Assembly (NCBI GenBank): GCA_963819635.1
Contig: CAWFWX010000008.1
Coordinates: 199,644-263,643 of the forward strand
Direction: 5' to 3'
Length of the DNA stretch: 64,000 nt
Origin: JACVRW01 sp963819635
Lineage (GTDB): Bacteria > Actinomycetota > Thermoleophilia > Solirubrobacterales > Thermoleophilaceae
Part shown: in pieces, positions 1-9,827 of the stretch
Position numbering within the stretch: position 1 is the stretch's first letter
How the letters are laid out: each line of letters starts with the position of its first letter
Notes under the pieces: generated by a model
Databases searched by the model: none
What the model was told of the DNA's origin: nothing
The model's input: only the letters and a program-made list of their open reading frames with translations
Position numbers and translations under genes: made by a program

Positions 1-127
1 CGACCACTCCGGCCCGCCCCGTCGCCGACGACGGCAGCGGCGGCCCGGCCGCCCCGGCGGACTGAACAGGCGCGCAGGCGGCGCAGAGCACGACGCCGAT
101 GACGAGACGTCGGGTGGCGGCGTTCAT
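1..127 (-). CDS. Secreted protein, N-terminal fragment only
   Basis: The minus strand has an ATG at 127 followed by 42 open codons that run off the window edge. The residues form a textbook Sec signal peptide: MNAATRR, then a hydrophobic stretch (LVIGVVLCAAC), then a small-residue region ending about residue 26 (SAGA-AG). It is divergent from the DUF2630 gene, with 48 bp between. The mature part is not visible, so no function can be given. A plus-strand reading ending TGA at 63-65 is also open but has no such signature and is less likely. Confidence 0.6.
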   Translation of the reverse strand, partial: MNAATRRLVIGVVLCAACAPVQSAGAAGPPLPSSATGRAGVV

Positions 128-175
128 GTGGCTGTTACACCGCCCCCTCGACGGAGGTTCCTTTAGCTTCTGGGA

Positions 176-445
176 ATGGCCAACTCAATGAGTGACGAGC
201 AGGTGCAGGCGCGTATCGAGAAGCTCGAGGAGGAGGAGCGCCGGCTGCGCCACGACGAGGGCGAGGCGCGCACTGCCGCGGGCGACCGGGTGGCCGCCGA
301 CGCCGAGCGTCTCGAGGTCGTCCGTGTCGAGCTGGACCGGCTCTGGGACTACCTCCGCCAGCGCCGGGCTCTGCGCGACGCCGGGAAGAACCCGGATTCC
401 GCCGAGATGCGCGACGCCGGTACGGTCGAGCGCTACCTCGGCTGA
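176..445 (+). CDS. DUF2630 family small protein
   Basis: 89-residue, highly charged, helical protein. The order (short acidic N-terminus, then repeated Glu/Arg such as EEEERRLRHDEGE, then a Leu-heptad stretch ending DLL-like WDYLRQRRALRDAGKNPD) matches the DUF2630 family of small actinobacterial proteins of unknown role. Most relatives begin close to the second Met (ATG 188, MSDEQ), so the true start may be 188 rather than 176. No signal peptide or membrane segment. Divergent from the secreted protein at the window edge. Confidence 0.8.
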   Translation: MANSMSDEQVQARIEKLEEEERRLRHDEGEARTAAGDRVAADAERLEVVRVELDRLWDYLRQRRALRDAGKNPDSAEMRDAGTVERYLG

Positions 446-493
446 CGCATCCCGGATCAGGCCATGGCGGCGCCAGCTAGGCTGCGCGCCGCC

Positions 494-2002
494 ATGCGAC
501 GCCTTCTCGCCATCCAGCTCGCCGTCATCGGCCTCCTGATCGCCGGGTGCGGGGGCGGTGACGACTCGGGCAGCGCGCTCGACTCGGCGCTCGCATACCT
601 GCCGAAGGACACGAGCTTCGCCGCCGCGGTCGACACCGACGCGGACGGCGACCAGTACAAGGCGGTCAGCGCGCTGATCGACAAGTTCCCGTTCGGGGAC
701 CAGGTCAAGTCGGCGCTGCGCGGGCAGCTCGAGCAGCTCGGCGGGGGCATCAACTTCAACGACGACGTCAAGCCGATCCTCGGCAACCCCGCGGTGATCG
801 GTGCAGGCGATGCCGAGGCAATCACCGGCGACTCGAACAACTTCGTGCTCGCAATGCAGGCGAAGGACCAGGGCGCGCTCGAGGACCTGATCGACAAGCA
901 GAAGCCGCAGAAGGCCGGCGAGGTGTCGGGCGCGACCCTCTACCAGGACGGCGACACGTTCTTCGCGGTGGAGGAAGACCGGATCGTCTTCGCGAACGAC
1001 GAGGGCCAGCTGAAGAGCGCGCTCGAGCGCGCCGACGGCAACGACCACTTCGACGAGGACACCTTCAATGAGGCGCTCGACGGCCTTCCGGACAGCGCGC
1101 TGGCGCGCGTCTACACCGACGTCGAGGGACTTCTGAAGAGCGACCCGGGGTCGGTCGACGCGCGCAAGGTCAAGTGGATCGCGGCGCTCCGCACGCTCGG
1201 GCTGACCGCGAGCGCCCGCGATGACGCGGTGGACATCGACTTCCGCCTCCGCACCGAGGGAGACCTCTCGGACGAGGACCTTCCGATCGCACCCGGCGAC
1301 GAAGCGCCGCCGGTCATCAAGCGCGAGGGCGAGATCGGACTCGGCATTCGCGACCTCGCCCACATCGTGCGCTTCGCCGAGAACGCGGGCCAGGCGATCG
1401 ACCCGGCGGGCTTCGGCGACTACGCGCGGGCCAAGAAGACGATCGACACACAGCTCGGTGTCAGCCTGGACGACGACCTCGTCGCGCAGATGAGCGGCAA
1501 CGTGTCGGCCAGCCTCTCGATCGACGGCGGCTTCGGCGTGCGCGCCGAGCTGAAGGACCCGGAGGCGTTCAAGCGGACGCTCGCCAAGGTGGCCGACGTG
1601 CTGCCGAGCTTCGCCGAGGGCGCCGGGTTCGGCACGGTCGCCCTCTCGAAGCCGAGGGCGGGCGAGGACTTCTACGCGCTGGCGCAGCCGGACGGCGACT
1701 CCGTGATCTTCGGCGTCGTGGACGACGTGCTCGTGGTCGCGAACAGCGCCCGGCGGGCGGGCGTGCTCGCCGGCGAGGAGCCGACCGACGTGGAGGGCGC
1801 GAACGGGTCCGTCGTCGTCGGCGCGGACGCGGAGCAGCTCGTGAACACCCTGCTCGGCGCGTTCGGCCCGGCGCTCGGCGTGCCCGACCTCGGCGGGCTC
1901 GGCACCGGCCTGCTCACCCGGCCGCTCGGCGACCTGAACGGCTACGTCAACGCGAGCACGAACGAGCTGCGCGGCAAGCTCACGCTGAACGTCGAGGGCT
2001 AG
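494..2002 (+). CDS. DUF3352 family lipoprotein (copy 1)
   Basis: Predicted cell-surface lipoprotein of about 502 aa. The start at ATG 494 (MRRLLAIQ) is preferred over ATG 464 because it places a short basic n-region directly before a hydrophobic core and the lipobox LIAGC at about residues 15-19. The mature part resembles DUF3352: alternating strands and helices with phrases such as YLPKDTSFAAAVDTDADG and a long C-terminal Ala/Gly/Leu region. The function of the family is not known. A second member lies at 54907-56436 with the same layout (lipobox, P-x-D-A/T opening, FP-GG/FGDQ motif). No operon partner: the downstream gene is convergent. Confidence 0.8.
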   Translation: MRRLLAIQLAVIGLLIAGCGGGDDSGSALDSALAYLPKDTSFAAAVDTDADGDQYKAVSALIDKFPFGDQVKSALRGQLEQLGGGINFNDDVKPILGNPAVIGAGDAEAITGDSNNFVLAMQAKDQGALEDLIDKQKPQKAGEVSGATLYQDGDTFFAVEEDRIVFANDEGQLKSALERADGNDHFDEDTFNEALDGLPDSALARVYTDVEGLLKSDPGSVDARKVKWIAALRTLGLTASARDDAVDIDFRLRTEGDLSDEDLPIAPGDEAPPVIKREGEIGLGIRDLAHIVRFAENAGQAIDPAGFGDYARAKKTIDTQLGVSLDDDLVAQMSGNVSASLSIDGGFGVRAELKDPEAFKRTLAKVADVLPSFAEGAGFGTVALSKPRAGEDFYALAQPDGDSVIFGVVDDVLVVANSARRAGVLAGEEPTDVEGANGSVVVGADAEQLVNTLLGAFGPALGVPDLGGLGTGLLTRPLGDLNGYVNASTNELRGKLTLNVEG

Positions 2003-2024
2003 CGGCTCTCGCGCGCCGGGGCGC

Positions 2025-5000
2025 CTAGCGCCGCGCGCGGGCGAGGTAGCTCTTCCCGGCCTTGACGACGACGTTCTTCTTGCGGCGGAAGTCGCGCACC
2101 ACGACGGTCCCGCGCTGCACCTTCGTCAGCGTTCCGTCGCAGCGGTCGATCGTCTCCCAGCGGGTCCCGCGCACGGTCGCCGAGCTGTTGCGGCCGCTGG
2201 TGCGGAAGCGGCCGCGGGCGTTGGAGCGCAGGCGGCGGACGGTGCGGCTCTGCGCCGCGCCGGCGCGCTTGCCGCGGGCGGTGCGGCAGCGGCCGAAGTT
2301 GCCGCCCTTCAGCACCAGGTCGGTGAGCCCCCGGGCGCTCCGGCTCTTCGACTGGCGCACCTGGAAGATGGCGGACAGGAAGTCCCCGGTCTGGCGGTCG
2401 CCGGCGGCATTGGTGGCGCTCTGAAGGCGAACCGTGCCGCGCGTCGTGTCCAGGAAGGAACCCACCGGGATCTGCTGCGCCGCCGACAGCGGCACGAACG
2501 TGACGCCCTTCTGGCTCGCTCGCCCGGAGCGTCCCGCCTGAGCGGTCGCGGCCGAGCTCGGGATGCCGATCAGAACGGTCCCGGCGACCTCCTGCACGTT
2601 GATCGTCACGCCGGGCTTCGGGTCGGGGAGCTCCTCGACCGTCTCCGCCTGGACCTCGAACTCGAACACGCTGGGAGAGGGATCGGCGTTGCCTGCTCCG
2701 TCGACGGCGCGGACCGTGAGGGTGTGCTTTCCAACCGGAAGGTCGCCCGTCGTGAAGGGTGAGCTGCAGGGGGCGAAGGGACCGCCGTCGACGCTGCACT
2801 CGAACTGTGAGCCTGTCTCCGCGGCGGAGAAGACGAACGTCGGCGTGTTGTCGGTGGTCGGCTCGGTCGGTCCGGAGTCGATCGCGGTGTTCGGCGGCGC
2901 GGTGTCGACGCTGAATGCGCGCTGGGCCGGGGTCGCGTCCGCGTTCCCGAGCGCGTCCGTGGCGCGCACCGCGAACGTGTGCGCTCCGTCCGCGAGCGCG
3001 GCGGTGGTGTGGAGGGAGGTGCAGGCGCTGAACGCCGCGCCGTCGACGCTGCACTGGAAGGTCGAGCCCGGCTCGCTCGAGGAGAAGCCGAACGTCGGCG
3101 TCGAGTCGGCCGTCGGCGCCGGACGGGCCAGAGTCGATCGTGGTCTGGGGCGCGCCGGTGTCGACCGTGAAGCCCTGCTGGGCCGGCGTGGCGTCCACGT
3201 TGTCGGCGGCGTCGGTGGCGCGCACCGCGAACGTGTGGGGTCCGTCGGAGAGCGCCGCGGTCGTGTGTTCAGAGGTGCAGCCGGTGAAGGCCGCGCCATC
3301 GACGCTGCACTCGAACGTCGAGCCGGCCTCGTCGGAGGAGAAGCCGAACGTCGGAGTCGAGTCCGCCGTCGGGCCGGTCGGCCCCGAGTCGATCGTCGTC
3401 TCGGGCGGATCGGTGTCCCCGTTTCCGTCGGCCACCGAGAAGGCGGTCAGGAAGGAGCGGGTCTCCGACTTGCCGGCCGGCAGGTCGAAGTCCCAGCTGA
3501 TGCCCATGCCGTTGTCAAACGGCTCCGACTCGATGCAGCAGAAGTTCGGATATCCGTCGCCGGGCGGGTTGAACACCTGCTCGAGGTCGCCCGCGAACCA
3601 CTGGGCGCCGTCGCTCACTGGAACGAAGCCCTCGACCCGTCCGGGCGGCGCGTTGTTCTTGTTCACCGAACAGAAGATGCCGCCCGACGCGTCGTCGTGG
3701 TAGCCGAAGCCGTCGTCGTTGTCCTGAAGGAAGCAGTCGGCGGCGTGGAACAGGAGCGCCGAGACGTCCATGTCAGTGGGGTTCACCACCGTCACGTCCG
3801 AGCGGTAGAAGTCCTCGCCCTCAACGTAGGTGTCGGTACGCGTCACGTCGAGCGCGAATTCGTCGCCTGGCTCGCCACCCTCGTTGATGAGGGCGAGGAC
3901 GCGCGTGACCACCTTGAACGGGTCCCCAGGGGTTCCCTCGCCCGTGACCTCCGACTGCTCGATCGGCAGGTTGGAGGCACCGACTCCATTCGCTCGGAGG
4001 AAGGTGGCGCAGTCGCCGATGCGACCGCCGGCGAAGGCATTCAGCTCGTCCCCGGTGCGGTGGACCTGACAGCGGAGGTCGCCGCCGAGCCAGATTCTGT
4101 CGAGCGGCCCCGCGGACGAGATCTCCGCGGGCTGTGACTCGAGCTCGAAGGCTCCCTTGTCGCACGCCGGGCCCTGCGGCCGCGGCACGCGGCGCTGGTC
4201 CACTCCGGGGCACTCGCCGCCGATCGTGTCGATCGCCGGGCTGTCCGGCAGGAGGGCATGAGTCAAGGTCGGCCCACCGTTCTCGTCGAGATCGCCCAGC
4301 AGCGGGTCGGAGTTCTGATCGTCTCCGGTCCCGGTGAAGCCGCAGTCCGCCTGGTCCTCGAGGTTGAACCCGACCGAGTTGATGCTCGACCCGGGGTCCG
4401 CGGAGCAGTTCTGGTTGTCCGGCGAGACCGACGTGTTCTTGGCGATGATCGAGCTGTCGACCGACGCGGTTCCGCTCCCGATCGCCAGCCCGCCCCCGAA
4501 GCCGCGGTCGCCGGAGTCGTTGAACGCGATCGTGCTGGTGGAGATGAAGACGGCGTTCTCCGGGTTGTTGTAGCTCGTCACGCCGCCGCCCAGCCGCGCC
4601 TGGTTGCCGCTGATCGTCGAGTTCTGGATGAAAAGCGTGGCGGGATTCTCGGTCCCGAAGTTGAGGATGGCGCCCGCGTCACCGCCGCCGTTCAGCGCGG
4701 TGTTGCCGTAGACCGTGCTCCTGCTCAGGATCAGCGTCCCGCCCGTGTTCGCGATCCCGCCGGCGGAGTAGGCGCTGCCGGCAGTGATCTCGCTGTCCTC
4801 GATGCGCAATGTGCCCGCGCTCCGGATGTTGCCGCCGAAGAAGCCGTTGCTCGGATTGGCCTCGCCCTGGTGGACGGTGATATTCCTGAGCGTCAGGTCG
4901 GCGCCCGCCTGGACGTCGAACACGCGGTCGCCGCTACCTGCGTTCAGCGGAACCTCCTGGCGGACGCCGGTCGTGCCCTCCTCGTCGCCGAGGATGGTCA

Positions 5001-5292
5001 GCTCGGATGAGACCTCGATCGCTCCACCGAGAGCGAGGTGCAGCCCGACGTCTTCCACAGCCAGGTCCACGACGTCCGCGCCTGCGAGCGCGTTCGCCTC
5101 CTCGATCGCGGCACGAAGTGTGCAGATCGGCGGGTCGGGGCTGCTCGTGACGCTGCATACCGCGTCGCCCGGGTTGACGTCCCCGCCGTCCCCGCCGTCC
5201 TCGACGACGAATATGGCCGCCGACGCGGGCGCGCAGAAGACCAGCGTGAGGACGACCGTCGCCAGTCCGGCGAGGCGCGAGGCACCCGACAT
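2025..5292 (-). CDS. CSLREA-type secreted beta-helix protein (one frame break)
   Basis: Large exported protein, about 1,088 aa once the frame break is repaired. Order: signal peptide (residues 1-25, ends ASAA), CSLREA-like motif (CTLRAAIEEANAL near residue 57), right-handed beta-helix repeats (NTGGTLILSRSTVYGNT and similar), a choice-of-anchor-Q-like end (DSPAIDTIGGECPG), an unrecognised middle domain, three Ig-like repeats of about 86 aa, and an Arg-rich C-terminal domain. Near 3117 one extra base (GGC-G-CCG on the coding strand) throws the frame out at the start of repeat 2. The downstream reading frame (to stop 2025) continues the repeat exactly. Probably a surface adhesin or structural protein, by analogy; no catalytic residues are apparent. 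Confidence 0.75.
2640..3410 (-). repeat. Three tandem Ig-like repeats (about 258 bp each)
   Basis: On the minus strand three near-identical units each encode PxTTIDSGP-x-PTADSTPTFGFSS...FECSVDGAAF...CTS...HTFAVRATDA..N.DATP. DNA similarity is high between the first two units and lower in the third. Each unit has two Cys that may pair. The frame break of the host gene lies at the first-to-second unit junction, where recombination or misassembly between units could also act. Confidence 0.8.
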
Positions 5293-5312
5293 GTCAACGA
5301 AACGGGCAACCC

Positions 5313-5331
5313 GGCGCGGTTTTTCCGCGCC
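5313..5331. promoter_or_regulatory. Hairpin in the divergent 5' region
   Basis: Perfect 7-bp stem GGCGCGG / CCGCGCC with a T5 loop, lying between the starts of the CSLREA gene (5292, minus) and the gene at 5353 (plus). It would sit in the leader or promoter of either gene. Role unknown; could be an operator or an upstream terminator. Confidence 0.45.
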
Positions 5332-5352
5332 CGCGGTGGGTACGGCTCGGAT

Positions 5353-5841
5353 GTGGGGTTGCTAACGGCACCGCTGACTCTGGCCCGCGCGTCCCTACGG
5401 CTCACGCTCCGGGCCTGGGAGTTCGGCCTGTCGGCCGCGGCCGAGGCCGCCCACATCGGGATGGAGCTGCTCGACCCCGACCGCGGCGCCCGGCCGGCGG
5501 ACTTCGCCCGCCGCGATAGGCCCCCTCCGCAGGATTACGCCTACAACGGCGTCGCCCCGGACGCTCCGCCGGCGGTGCCGGACGAGCTGATCCCAGATCA
5601 CGTTGACGAGGAGCTGGTGCTGGTCGCCGAGGTTGCCGAAGAGGGCGCCGAGGACGGCGCCGGCGCCGAGGTGCACGTCGACCCGCCCTGGGACGGCTAC
5701 GACCGCATGACCGCCGCCGACATCCGCGACCGCCTGGCCGCGGGCACGCCCGTCGAGGCCGCGGCGGTCGAGCTCTACGAGTCGACCCACAAGGGGCGCC
5801 GAACGGTCCTGGACGCCGCCGAGCGCGCCCTGCGCAGTTAG
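5353..5841 (+). CDS. Conserved hypothetical protein with C-terminal helical motif
   Basis: About 162 aa from a GTG at 5353 (TTG 5359 also possible); no clear ribosome site. The N-terminus is amphipathic (LTAPLTLARASLRLTLRAWEFG), the middle is Pro/acid-rich, and the last 45 residues (YDRMTAADIRDRLAAGTPVEAAAVELYESTHKGR, then VLDAAERAL) form a helical unit. That unit resembles C-terminal segments of various actinobacterial proteins built around YDxLT..EI...L..L....L..Y...H..R. I cannot name a function. It ends 4 bp before the convergent helicase gene. Confidence 0.6.
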   Translation: MGLLTAPLTLARASLRLTLRAWEFGLSAAAEAAHIGMELLDPDRGARPADFARRDRPPPQDYAYNGVAPDAPPAVPDELIPDHVDEELVLVAEVAEEGAEDGAGAEVHVDPPWDGYDRMTAADIRDRLAAGTPVEAAAVELYESTHKGRRTVLDAAERALRS

Positions 5842-5845
5842 ACGC

Positions 5846-8116
5846 TCACGCGTTCGCCATCCGGCTCAGCAGCTCGGTCGCGCCGCGCTTGCTGAGCGGC
5901 TCGTTCAGGTTTCCGCACTTCGGCGACTGGACGCAGGACGGGCAGCCGCTCTCGCATGGGCACTCGGAGATCAGGCGAAGTGCGTCGCCGACCAGCGCTT
6001 CGAAGCGCTCGAAGCCGGCCCGCGTGATCCCCACCCCACCCGGGTGGCCGTCGTAGATGAAGATCGTCGGCACGCCAGTCTGGTGATGGAAGGCGGTCGA
6101 GAGGCCGCCGATGTCCCAGCGGTCGCACATGGCGATCAGCGGCAGCACGGCGATCTGACCGTGCTCGGCCGCGTGCAGCGACCCCTGGAGCAGCTCCAGC
6201 GGAAACTCCTCTCGCACGAGCGAGTCGGGCAGCTCGTACCAGAGCGCCTGGGTCACGAAGTCCTGCTCCGGCATGTCCACGGCAAGCAGGTCGAGCACGG
6301 AGTGGTCCGAGACGCTCTTCTTCTGGTAGGCGACCACCTGCTCAGTCACGGAGACCACGCCGAACGAGAGCGTCACCCCGCAGGTGTGGCGCTGGTCGCG
6401 CACCTGCTCGATCCAGGTCTCGGACTCCTTCTTCGGCTGGGTGTACCAGTCGCCGCTGAACGGGCGCACCACGGCCCGGTGCTGGGCGAGGTCGAGCTCC
6501 TCGACCTCGAACGCGGCGCCCATGTGCAGATAGACGGCCCCGGGGTGAACGGCCGAATGGGCGCGCGCGCTCTCGACCGTGCCGATCACCTCGCCGCCCT
6601 CCGCCTCCACGATGGCCACCGAGTCCGGGGACGCCGAGCGCAGCGCGATCCGCGCGGCCGGATAGCCCGGGCCGCGCGGCAGGTAGCGGCCGCCGCGCTC
6701 CCGCAGCGCGCCCTGCTGGACGAGCCGGCGCGCGTGCTCCTCCCAGCGCGGCCCGAAGATCTCGCCGTCCTCTGGGGTCAGCGGAAGCTCGTACGCGGCC
6801 GCGGCCAGATGCGCGCCGTGGATCTCCTCGGACTCGTGGTCCAGGATCGCCCGCTCGACCGGCCGCTCGAGGAACTCCGTCGGGTGGCGGCAGAAGAACT
6901 GGTCGAGCGCGTCCTCGCCGGCCACGTACATGGCGAGGCCGGGGTTGCGCCGGCCGGCCCGGCCCCACATCTGGCGCAGGCTCGCGACGGTGCCAGGGAA
7001 CGTCACGCACAGCGCCGCGTCGAGGTCGCCGACGTCGATGCCGAGCTCGAGCGCGTTGGTGGCCACGACGGCGAGCAGATCGCCATCGGAGAGCCGCTGC
7101 TCGATCTCGCGCCGCTGCGCCGGCGTATAGCCGGCGCGATAGGGCGCGATCCGCTCCGCGAGGTCGATCCGGCCGGCGTCCTCGAGCCGCTGACGGGTGA
7201 AGCGCTGGATCAGCTCCACGCCGCGGCGGGACTTGAGGAAGCAGATCGTGCGGATCTCGCGCTCCACGAGGGCGGCCAGCAGATTCGCGGCCTCGCCCAG
7301 GGCCGAGGCACGCCGTCCCAGCTTCTCGTCCACCAGCGGCGGGTTCCACATGGCGATCTGGCGCTCGGCTCGCGGCGCCCCGTCGCGATCGACCAGCTCG
7401 ACACTGGTTCCGGTCAGCCGCTCGGCCAGCTCGGTCGGGTTCGCGATCGTCGCGCTCGTGAGCAGGAAGCGCGGGTCGCTCCCATAGGCGCGTGCGAGCC
7501 GTCGCAGCCGACGCAGGACGTTCGCGACGTGTGAGCCGAACACGCCCCGGTACACGTGCGCCTCGTCGACGACGATCCAGGCCAGGTTCGCGAGCACGTC
7601 GCCCCAGGAGCGGTGGTTCGGGAGCACCCCCACGTGCAGCATGTCGGGGTTCGTGAGGATCAGGTTCGAGCGCTGGCGGATCGCGCGCCGCTCCTCGCGC
7701 GGGGTGTCGCCGTCGTAGATCGCGTGGCGCAGGTACTTGCCCCCGATGCGCGCAAGGCCCCGGGCCTGGTCCTGGGCGAGCGCCTTGGTCGGGTAGAGGT
7801 AGAAGGCGCGCGCCGCCACGTCGCTCGCGAGCGTGTCCAGCACGGGCAGGTTGAAGGCGAGCGACTTGCCGCTCGCCGTGCCGGTGGTGACGATCGCGTG
7901 CCCCCGCCGGGCGGCCTCGAGCGCGTCCGCCTGGTGCGCCCAGAGCGCCTCGATCCCGGCGGCGGCGAGACCCTCCCGGAGCGCGGGGTGCAGGTCATCC
8001 GGGATCGGCTCCGCGAGGCCCGCCTGCTCGCGCTCGCGAGCGGTCGCGACGAGCTCCTCGTCGCGACCCGGGTCGAGCACGGCCTCCCACGGATAGCTGG
8101 TCTGAGCGCGGGGCAC
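5846..8116 (-). CDS. DEAD/DEAH-box helicase, MrfA/YprA type (DUF1998)
   Basis: 756-aa superfamily 2 helicase. Visible motifs: Walker A GTASGKS (residues 79-85), DEAH (184-187) in WIVVDEAH, SAT motif (LLTSATIANP), the RecA2 domain with ATNALELGIDVGDLD and the QxxGRAGR-type motif (MWGRAGRR). The C-terminus has a DUF1998 region with a Cys cluster (CPCESGCPSCVQSPKCG), as in YprA/MrfA. In Bacillus MrfA acts in repair of mitomycin adducts; an equivalent DNA repair role here is inference from family. Single gene, convergent with the upstream neighbour and divergent from gpgS with 20 bp between. Confidence 0.9.
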   Translation of the reverse strand: MPRAQTSYPWEAVLDPGRDEELVATAREREQAGLAEPIPDDLHPALREGLAAAGIEALWAHQADALEAARRGHAIVTTGTASGKSLAFNLPVLDTLASDVAARAFYLYPTKALAQDQARGLARIGGKYLRHAIYDGDTPREERRAIRQRSNLILTNPDMLHVGVLPNHRSWGDVLANLAWIVVDEAHVYRGVFGSHVANVLRRLRRLARAYGSDPRFLLTSATIANPTELAERLTGTSVELVDRDGAPRAERQIAMWNPPLVDEKLGRRASALGEAANLLAALVEREIRTICFLKSRRGVELIQRFTRQRLEDAGRIDLAERIAPYRAGYTPAQRREIEQRLSDGDLLAVVATNALELGIDVGDLDAALCVTFPGTVASLRQMWGRAGRRNPGLAMYVAGEDALDQFFCRHPTEFLERPVERAILDHESEEIHGAHLAAAAYELPLTPEDGEIFGPRWEEHARRLVQQGALRERGGRYLPRGPGYPAARIALRSASPDSVAIVEAEGGEVIGTVESARAHSAVHPGAVYLHMGAAFEVEELDLAQHRAVVRPFSGDWYTQPKKESETWIEQVRDQRHTCGVTLSFGVVSVTEQVVAYQKKSVSDHSVLDLLAVDMPEQDFVTQALWYELPDSLVREEFPLELLQGSLHAAEHGQIAVLPLIAMCDRWDIGGLSTAFHHQTGVPTIFIYDGHPGGVGITRAGFERFEALVGDALRLISECPCESGCPSCVQSPKCGNLNEPLSKRGATELLSRMANA

Positions 8117-8136
8117 GGCTGCGATAGTACGCGGGG

Positions 8137-9027
8137 TTGATTCGGCGCTTTCACCACTCCGAGTTCGACCTTCAGCGTCTCCTCGACCACAAGCGAGAGC
8201 CGATCACCGTCGTGCTGCCCGCGCGCGAGGTGGCAGACACGATCGGGCCGATCGTCGAGGGGCTCCGCGGCCTCGACCCGCTGATCGACCAGGTCCTCGT
8301 CGTGGACGCGGACTCGCGGGACGGGAGCGCCGAGATCGCCGCCCGGGCGGGCGCCGACGTGCACTCGGAGACCCGGCTCGTCCCCGAGCTCGGGCGGGTG
8401 CTCGGCAAGGGCGACGCGATGTGGCGCGCTATCGGCGCCGTGCGCGGCGATGTCGTGGCGTACCTCGACTCGGACACGCCCGACTTCTCGCCCCATTTCG
8501 CACTGGGCCTGCTCGGCCCCCTGCTGCTCGAGCCTGAGCTCCAGTTCGTCAAGGGCTTCTACCGGAGGCCCTATCTGCGCGACGACGGGACGGAGCTGCC
8601 GCTCGAGGGTGGGCGCGTGACCGAGCTGACCGCGCGGCCGCTCCTGTCGGCCTTCTTCCCCGAGCTGGCCGGGTTCGTCCAGCCGCTCGCGGGCGAGGTG
8701 TCGATGCGGCGCGGGCTGCTCGAGCGGATGCCCTTCGCGACCGGCTACGCGGTCGAGACCGCGATGCTCCTGCACGCGCGCGACGCTCTGGGGGGAACCG
8801 AGGGGATGGCACAGGTCGACCTCGACGTGCGCCTGAATCGCCACCAGCCGCTGCCCCAGCTCGGACCGATGGCCTACGCCGTGCTGCGTGTGGTCCTCGA
8901 CCGGCTCCGCGCCGAGGGACGCCTCACGGGCGAAGAGGCCCTCCCGCTCCAGACGGCGGAGGGCGGGCTCGTGCAGGTCGAGGTGGTCGAGCGCCCGCCG
9001 TACGCCTCGCTCCGCGCGGCCGTCTAG
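8137..9027 (+). CDS. gpgS: Glucosyl-3-phosphoglycerate synthase
   Basis: GT-A fold glycosyltransferase of 296 aa (family GT81) that would join glucose from an NDP-glucose to 3-phosphoglycerate. TTG start at 8137. The N-terminus RRFHHSEFD followed by KREPITVVLPAREVADTIG is typical of GpgS, with a metal-binding DSD at residues 111-113 (AYLDSDTPDFSPH) and the substrate loop GKGDAMWRA. The stop overlaps the GTG of the phosphatase gene by one base, so the two are cotranslated. Together they make glucosylglycerate, a compatible solute and, in mycobacteria, a precursor of methylglucose polysaccharides. Confidence 0.9.
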   Translation: MIRRFHHSEFDLQRLLDHKREPITVVLPAREVADTIGPIVEGLRGLDPLIDQVLVVDADSRDGSAEIAARAGADVHSETRLVPELGRVLGKGDAMWRAIGAVRGDVVAYLDSDTPDFSPHFALGLLGPLLLEPELQFVKGFYRRPYLRDDGTELPLEGGRVTELTARPLLSAFFPELAGFVQPLAGEVSMRRGLLERMPFATGYAVETAMLLHARDALGGTEGMAQVDLDVRLNRHQPLPQLGPMAYAVLRVVLDRLRAEGRLTGEEALPLQTAEGGLVQVEVVERPPYASLRAAV

Positions 9028-9800
9028 TGGCCCTCAGATGCGTCTACACGGACCTCGACGGCACCCTCCTCGGACGGGGCGGGTCGCTCTTCCGCACCGC
9101 GGAGGGCGACTTCACCCTGCTCGCCGGCCGTGCGCTCGAGGCCTGTCACCGCGCCGGCGTGGAGGTCGTGATCAAGTCCGGGCGGCGGCGGGCCCAGGTG
9201 ATGGAAGACGCGCGGCTGATCGGGCAGAGCGCGTACATCTTCGAGGTCGGCGCGGGCCTCGTGATCGAGGGGGAGTCCACGTTCCTGACCGGGGACTTCC
9301 AGCCGCGCGACGGTGAATCCGTCCACGACCAGATCGCCGCTACCGGAGCGCCCGAGCTGCTCCTCCGCCGCTACGCCGGGCAGCTCGAGTACCACGCGCC
9401 GTTCCACGAAGGTCGCGAGGTCTCGCACGTGTTTCGCGGAGCGGTCGACGCGCGCGAGGCGAACGAGCTGCTCGCCGCGGAGGGGCACGGCGAGCTGAGG
9501 CTGGTCGACAACGGCGAGATCGCCCCGGACACGCACACGTTCCACCTGATTCCGGCCGGTGTGTCGAAGGCGCGCGCGGTGGCCGCCCACATGCGCGCCC
9601 GCGGGTACGCGCGCGAGGACTGCATCGGGGTCGGCGACTCGCGCGAGGATCTCGATGTGGCGGAGGTCGTCGGACGGCTCTTCCTCGTCGCCAACGCGGT
9701 GGCGGGCGACACGTCCGCGTTCACGAACGTGGAGCGCACGGAGGCCCCGATGAGCGAGGGCTTCTACGAGGCAGTGATCCGCACTCTGGCGGAGACCTAG
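9027..9800 (+). CDS. Glucosyl/mannosyl-3-phosphoglycerate phosphatase, HAD family
   Basis: 257-aa HAD-IIB hydrolase. HAD motif I is YTDLDGTLL (near residues 6-14), motif II is in VVIKSGRR, and motif IV is GVGDSREDLDVAEVV. MPGP-family enzymes remove phosphate from glucosyl- or mannosyl-3-phosphoglycerate. Given the one-base overlap with gpgS, the glucosyl substrate is most likely. GTG start at 9027. This fold differs from the histidine-phosphatase-type GpgP of mycobacteria, so I leave the symbol blank. Confidence 0.85.
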   Translation: MALRCVYTDLDGTLLGRGGSLFRTAEGDFTLLAGRALEACHRAGVEVVIKSGRRRAQVMEDARLIGQSAYIFEVGAGLVIEGESTFLTGDFQPRDGESVHDQIAATGAPELLLRRYAGQLEYHAPFHEGREVSHVFRGAVDAREANELLAAEGHGELRLVDNGEIAPDTHTFHLIPAGVSKARAVAAHMRARGYAREDCIGVGDSREDLDVAEVVGRLFLVANAVAGDTSAFTNVERTEAPMSEGFYEAVIRTLAET

Positions 9801-9827
9801 TCGGCGCCCGTCGCTTAGTGTTTTCGT

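Noticed and set aside
1..65. Plus-strand C-terminal coding fragment ending TGA at 63-65
   Set aside because: Short and Pro/Ala-rich; the minus-strand reading has a complete signal peptide and explains the same bases better.
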